From Chlamydiia bacterium (lineage in GTDB: Bacteria; Chlamydiota; Chlamydiia; Chlamydiales; FEN-1388), in assembly GCA_023269335.1 (NCBI GenBank), contig JAHFTM010000069.1, positions 1 to 8,487 of the forward strand: DNA of 8,487 bases, in the 5' to 3' direction. The position numbers were made by a program, and so were the translations under genes. The notes beneath the pieces were generated by a model. The model was not told the DNA's origin. It did not search any database and worked only from the letters and a program-made list of their open reading frames with translations. Positions 5,402 to 8,487 of the stretch are shown here, piece after piece (position 1 is the first letter of the stretch; the number at the start of each line of letters is the position of its first letter).

Positions 5402-6382
5402 ATGTCATCAAAATATCTTCAAGTCATCATCTGCCTTGCCATCGTTCTTGGCACGTCTGTTTCATGTAAGAAAAATGAAACAGAAGTGGGTGGAAAGAAA
5501 AAGCTAACCATTGGCATCATTCAAACAGCCACGCATCCAGCCTTAGATCAAGCAAGAGAAGGCTTCATTTCAGAAATGAAGGACTTACTGCAAGATGATG
5601 TTGAGTTCATCATACAGAATGCAGAAGGTTCGCTGTCTCAAGCTCAGCTCATTGCTGAGAACTACCATTCGCACAAAAAGATAGATGCTATTTATGCAAT
5701 CGCCACGCCTGCCGTTCAAGCGCAAGCTAGAAAAGAAAAGATAAAGCCCATTTTCATTGCGGCGGTAAGTGACCCCAAAGCATTAGGGGTTATCTATCCT
5801 GGCACGAACGTATGTGGTACAAGCGATATGATAGACACAGATGCTCAGGCAGAGCTAATCGCGCAGCTATTCCCTCAGGTGGGGCAGGTAGCTATTGTCT
5901 ACAATCCGGCTGAAACTAATTCCTGTGTGATGGTGAAAAAAATGCAGCAGTCCTTAGACAAAAAAAACATACAGCAGATCACGCTTGGTGTGCATTCAGA
6001 AAGTGAAATTGCTCAAACGATCAATCTAGCTGCGCGTAAGTCCCAGCTCATTTTAGTCCCTGCAGATAACCTGATTGTGGGTGCGATGCCACTTGTAGCT
6101 AAGCTTGCACTTGAAAAAAGATGCCCGCTTGTGGCAAGTGACACACCGTCAGTTTCCAAAGGCGCACTTGTCGTGCGTGGTGCTGACTACCAAGACTTAG
6201 GCAGGGCGACTGCGAGGATGGCTTATAAAGTTTTAGTGGAGGGAGAGACAGCTGAAGAGGTGGGTGTCAAAGATCCAGAAAATTCCAGAATTTTACTCAA
6301 TGAACATGTAGCAAAAGAGCTTGGGGTTGTAATCCCAGAAGAGCTGCAATCCCAAATCACGCTTGTTATAGGTAAGGAGTAG
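5402..6382 (+). CDS. ABC importer substrate-binding lipoprotein (TrpX-like, ABC_sub_bind family)
   Basis: A 326-aa periplasmic binding protein. I chose the ATG at 5402 because AGGAAG (5391-5396) lies 5 nt upstream and the protein then starts with a proper signal peptide (MSSKYLQVIICLAIVLGTSV). Cysteine 22 in TSVSC is the likely lipidation site; the -3 residue is Ser rather than Leu, so the lipobox is loose. The mature protein follows the two-lobed fold of the ABC_sub_bind family: LTIGIIQTATHPALDQAREGF (35-55), YAIATPAVQAQA (98-109), IFIAAVSDPKALG (117-129), GTSDMIDTDAQ (139-149), VAIVYNPAETNSC (163-175), LILVPADNLI (216-225) and PLVASD (242-247). Related proteins bind aromatic amino acids (TrpX) or other small molecules. 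The ligand here is unproven. The gene is first in a compact operon with its permease 3 bp downstream. The leader contains two hairpins that may regulate it. Confidence 0.92.
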   Translation: MSSKYLQVIICLAIVLGTSVSCKKNETEVGGKKKLTIGIIQTATHPALDQAREGFISEMKDLLQDDVEFIIQNAEGSLSQAQLIAENYHSHKKIDAIYAIATPAVQAQARKEKIKPIFIAAVSDPKALGVIYPGTNVCGTSDMIDTDAQAELIAQLFPQVGQVAIVYNPAETNSCVMVKKMQQSLDKKNIQQITLGVHSESEIAQTINLAARKSQLILVPADNLIVGAMPLVAKLALEKRCPLVASDTPSVSKGALVVRGADYQDLGRATARMAYKVLVEGETAEEVGVKDPENSRILLNEHVAKELGVVIPEELQSQITLVIGKE

Positions 6383-6385
6383 GCG

Positions 6386-7231
6386 ATGCATATAGAAATT
6401 TTAAATATCGCTTTGCACGTTGTCCTTTTAGGGCTCATTTATTCTTTTGTTGTGATGGGAGTCTATCTTTCCTCGCGCGTGATAAAGTTTGATGACCTGA
6501 CAACAGAGGGTAGCTTTGGCTTGGGCGGTGCTGTAACTGCTATTATGCTTTATTCAGGATACTCTTGTTATCTTGCTATGCCTTTAGCGGTATTTGCAGG
6601 CTCTCTTGCCGGAGCTTTAACAGGGCTTTTGCATACGAAGTTAAAAATGAATAACCTGATCTGTGGGCTTGTCGTCACGACAGGCCTCTTTTCTGTCTGC
6701 CTGAAGCTTGCCAAAGCAAATCTGACGCTACCTGCAACAAGCTCCATTTTCATGGATATCAGTCCTTTATATGCTGTAGCATTCATTTTGCTGCTCGTCA
6801 TCATTGTCTATCAAGTAGTGCGCCTCCTTCTTCTTTCTGAAGTAGGCCTGCTTTTGAAGGCGTTAGCAACAAATCCTCAGATGCTGGTAAATCTTGGTAA
6901 AAGCGTGCATGGTTATAAAATATTAGGTCTTGCCATCGCCAACGCTCTCATCGCTTTATCAGGCTCTCTTTTAGTACAGACAAACGGCTACTTTTCTATT
7001 ACAGGTAATGTGGGAACGCTAGTCATTGGCCTTGCCGGGTTGATTTTGGCTGAGATGATCAAACCAGCATTCGGCATGAGTCTTATTTTTGGGGCTATTT
7101 TGTATCAAGCGATCTTTGCCTGCACGATAGAGCTGGAGCTTGAACCGATGTGGAATAACCTGATCAAAGCTGTGTTGATTGTCATTTTAATACAGATAAA
7201 ACCTCGAAAAGCATTTGTGGAGGCACGTTAG
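6386..7231 (+). CDS. ABC importer permease (TrpY-like, LivH/LivM-type membrane protein)
   Basis: A 281-aa integral inner-membrane protein that forms the channel of the importer, presumably as a homodimer because only one permease gene is present. The ATG is 3 bp after the upstream stop, with AAGGAG (6374-6379) lying 6 nt before it inside the end of that gene. Hydrophobic segments lie at about 8-29, 43-58, 62-82, 90-108, 128-150, 176-197, 208-224, 230-247 and 258-272. The family motif VYLSSRVIKFDDLTTEGSFGLGGAV (26-50) matches the segment YISFRxLxxPDLTVDGSF known from TrpY-type and related permeases. The EVGLLLKALATNPQM loop at 152-166 is the probable coupling site for the ATPase. The last residues (KPRKAFVEAR) are cytoplasmic. 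The downstream ATPase gene starts 3 bp after the stop. Confidence 0.92.
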   Translation: MHIEILNIALHVVLLGLIYSFVVMGVYLSSRVIKFDDLTTEGSFGLGGAVTAIMLYSGYSCYLAMPLAVFAGSLAGALTGLLHTKLKMNNLICGLVVTTGLFSVCLKLAKANLTLPATSSIFMDISPLYAVAFILLLVIIVYQVVRLLLLSEVGLLLKALATNPQMLVNLGKSVHGYKILGLAIANALIALSGSLLVQTNGYFSITGNVGTLVIGLAGLILAEMIKPAFGMSLIFGAILYQAIFACTIELELEPMWNNLIKAVLIVILIQIKPRKAFVEAR

Positions 7232-7234
7232 AGT

Positions 7235-7978
7235 ATGTTAAGAGTAAAAAATATATCGAAGAAATTTAATGGACGCCAGGTATTAAATGAGCTCACATTT
7301 TGCGTTAATAGAGGTGATTTTGTAGTTATTATGGGCCCCAATGGTACTGGTAAAAGCACCCTTTTTGATAGTATCTCTGGAAAGATACAAGTAGATCAAG
7401 GCACTGTCTTTATCGATGATATTGATATCACAAAACATTCTGAAAAAGAAAGAGCTTCCTATGTAGGACGGCTTTTTCAAAACACTTATCTTGGTTCTTG
7501 TGCGCATCTGACGGTAAGAGAAAACCTGGCAATGGCCTGCTTAAAAGGCAGAAAGGCAACGTTGAAAAATGGTGTTAAAGCACTTTTAGAAGAGGAGATT
7601 CTCAGTTTATGCAGAGAATTGAAGGTGCAGCTTGAAAACCTTTTGGATGTTCCCATGGGGGCATTATCTGGCGGACAAAGGCAGATCATTTCTTTTATTA
7701 TGGCAGTTTCAGTGCGGCCAAAAGTGATGCTTTTAGATGAACCGACGGCAGCACTTGATCCAAACTCTGCTACTGAGCTGTTATCTTTTGCCAAAAACTA
7801 TGCTCAGATGCATGGCGTGCCAACTTTATTGATCACGCATGATCCTTTGATTGCAAAACATCTTGGCAACCGTTTGTGGATTTTGCAAGAGGGAGCAATT
7901 CAGTGTGAATTAGGGCTTGAGAAGAGCAGCATGAACCCGCAGGAGTTCTTTCAACATATCGATTATGGGCGCTTATAG
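7235..7978 (+). CDS. ABC importer ATPase (TrpZ-like)
   Basis: A 247-aa nucleotide-binding subunit that powers the importer from the cytoplasmic face. All catalytic elements are intact and in order: Walker A GPNGTGKST (34-42), Q-loop LFQNTYLG with Q82, signature LSGGQRQ (144-150), Walker B VMLLDEP (164-170) with catalytic E169, D-loop ALDP (173-176) and switch histidine in LLITHDP (H202). The length is normal for a single-domain importer ATPase. The ribosome binding site TGGAGG (7218-7223) lies inside the end of the permease gene, 11 nt before the ATG, which is a little wide. It is third and last in the operon. Its stop codon lies within the terminator hairpin shared with the convergent gene. 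Confidence 0.95.
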   Translation: MLRVKNISKKFNGRQVLNELTFCVNRGDFVVIMGPNGTGKSTLFDSISGKIQVDQGTVFIDDIDITKHSEKERASYVGRLFQNTYLGSCAHLTVRENLAMACLKGRKATLKNGVKALLEEEILSLCRELKVQLENLLDVPMGALSGGQRQIISFIMAVSVRPKVMLLDEPTAALDPNSATELLSFAKNYAQMHGVPTLLITHDPLIAKHLGNRLWILQEGAIQCELGLEKSSMNPQEFFQHIDYGRL

Positions 7979-8000
7979 TTTCAACTATGGCGCTCTTTTC
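7967..8000 (+). terminator. Terminator hairpin spanning two convergent stop codons
   Basis: GGGCGCTTATAGT (7967-7979) pairs with ACTATGGCGCTC (7984-7995), giving 12 pairs with two G-T pairs and one bulged T. The loop is 4 nt, and CTTTTC follows on the + strand. The TAG of the ATPase gene is in the 5' arm, and the TGA of the convergent gene is in the loop. The T run is short, so it should work best for the ABC operon; the opposite strand has no T run. Confidence 0.65.
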
Positions 8001-8487
8001 GTTGTGTCTTGGCTCTCTCGCGTGCAAGCGCTGATTTTTCATCGTTGTCGACGCGCTCTTGAATGGCTGCGTCGACAAGCTCTGTATCGATGATGGTGTT
8101 CACACCAAGCTCTTTGGCCTTTGCTAAGATTTTCTCTTGCATAAGCGGCACAAGGAAATGGCGTTGCAAGAAAAAGGCTGTAAGTTCTCGCTCGTCAGTA
8201 TTTGAGAGCCTATTTTTTTCAAAGGCCGCTACTTTCACTGCCGTGTGAAACATAGCCTTCTTTACGTTAACAAGGGTCTGACGCACTTTATAAAGCTGCA
8301 TTTTCTCTTTCGTTTCCTTGGCAAGTAGAGCCTCTTCTTTTCTGAGAGATGCTTGTAGTGTGGTTATTTTCTTTCGACGAGTCAGTTCCTTTTTTGAAGG
8401 CTCTCTTCCTCTTTGTAGTTGCATCACAGCATTTTGTGAGAGTAGCGATTCGATGTTGGTGCGTATTTTTTCTACTTTTTCCTGTAA
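7981..8487 (-). CDS. Charged coiled-coil protein of unknown function, C-terminal part; start beyond window
   Basis: The - strand frame is open from the right edge of the window to TGA (7983-7981). This gives 168 visible residues, with the true start outside. A GTG at 8427 is an unlikely start because the frame continues upstream in the same style (LQEKVEKIRTNIESLLSQ). The visible protein is very rich in Lys, Glu, Arg, Leu and Ala. It shows heptad-like helices, for example KKITTLQASLRKEEALLAKE and KEKMQLYKVRQTLVNVKKA, then a less charged stretch with FFLQRHFLVPLMQEKILAKA and GVNTIIDTELVDAAIQERV. It ends in a very charged RERAKTQRKERHS tail. There is no membrane segment or known catalytic motif. 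A structural, secretion-accessory or nucleoid/septum-associated role could give such composition, but I do not recognise the family. It converges on the ABC ATPase gene with 2 bp between stops. Confidence 0.75.
   Translation of the reverse strand, partial: LQEKVEKIRTNIESLLSQNAVMQLQRGREPSKKELTRRKKITTLQASLRKEEALLAKETKEKMQLYKVRQTLVNVKKAMFHTAVKVAAFEKNRLSNTDERELTAFFLQRHFLVPLMQEKILAKAKELGVNTIIDTELVDAAIQERVDNDEKSALARERAKTQRKERHS

Overview
The window (about 40-42% G+C by eye) reads as a typical Gram-negative chromosomal segment. It holds an inner-membrane RND efflux pump, periplasmic and lipoprotein components, Shine-Dalgarno sites and factor-independent terminators. I see no rRNA, tRNA, insertion sequence or CRISPR array. 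The mix includes a deaminase-fold protein of a type known from intracellular bacteria, a TPR glycosyltransferase and a tryptophan-type ABC importer. That would fit a host-associated bacterium such as an environmental chlamydia-like organism, but this is a weak inference and no marker gene settles it.

Layout. (1) 2-2243, + strand: the 3' part of an RND efflux permease, whose stop overlaps the start of its periplasmic adaptor. This is the end of an efflux operon, and no outer-membrane channel is in view. (2) 2374-3612, + strand: a 412-aa protein with a strong ribosome binding site. It carries the zinc-site pattern of the deaminase superfamily (HxE, then about 50 residues later CCxPC-type cysteines) and is probably the most interesting gene here. 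(3) 3626-3775, - strand: a 49-aa histidine-rich small lipoprotein, convergent with gene 2. (4) 3930-5024, + strand: a family-2 glycosyltransferase with a TPR-like C-terminal half. (5) 5025-5401: a 377-bp gene-poor region with a perfect 12-bp palindrome, a strong terminator and a second terminator-like hairpin. The two hairpins can pair with each other in alternative ways. (6) 5402-7978, + strand: a tightly packed three-gene ABC importer operon (lipoprotein binding protein, membrane permease, ATPase) of the TrpXYZ-like type. (7) 7981-8487, - strand: the C-terminal part of a charged coiled-coil protein, convergent with the ATPase gene. The two stop codons are 2 bp apart and sit in a shared hairpin.

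Functionally there are two recognisable transport systems: drug or metabolite efflux, and amino-acid-type uptake. Between them lies an accessory-looking group (deaminase-like protein, His-rich lipoprotein, glycosyltransferase) whose genes point in different directions and are probably transcribed separately.
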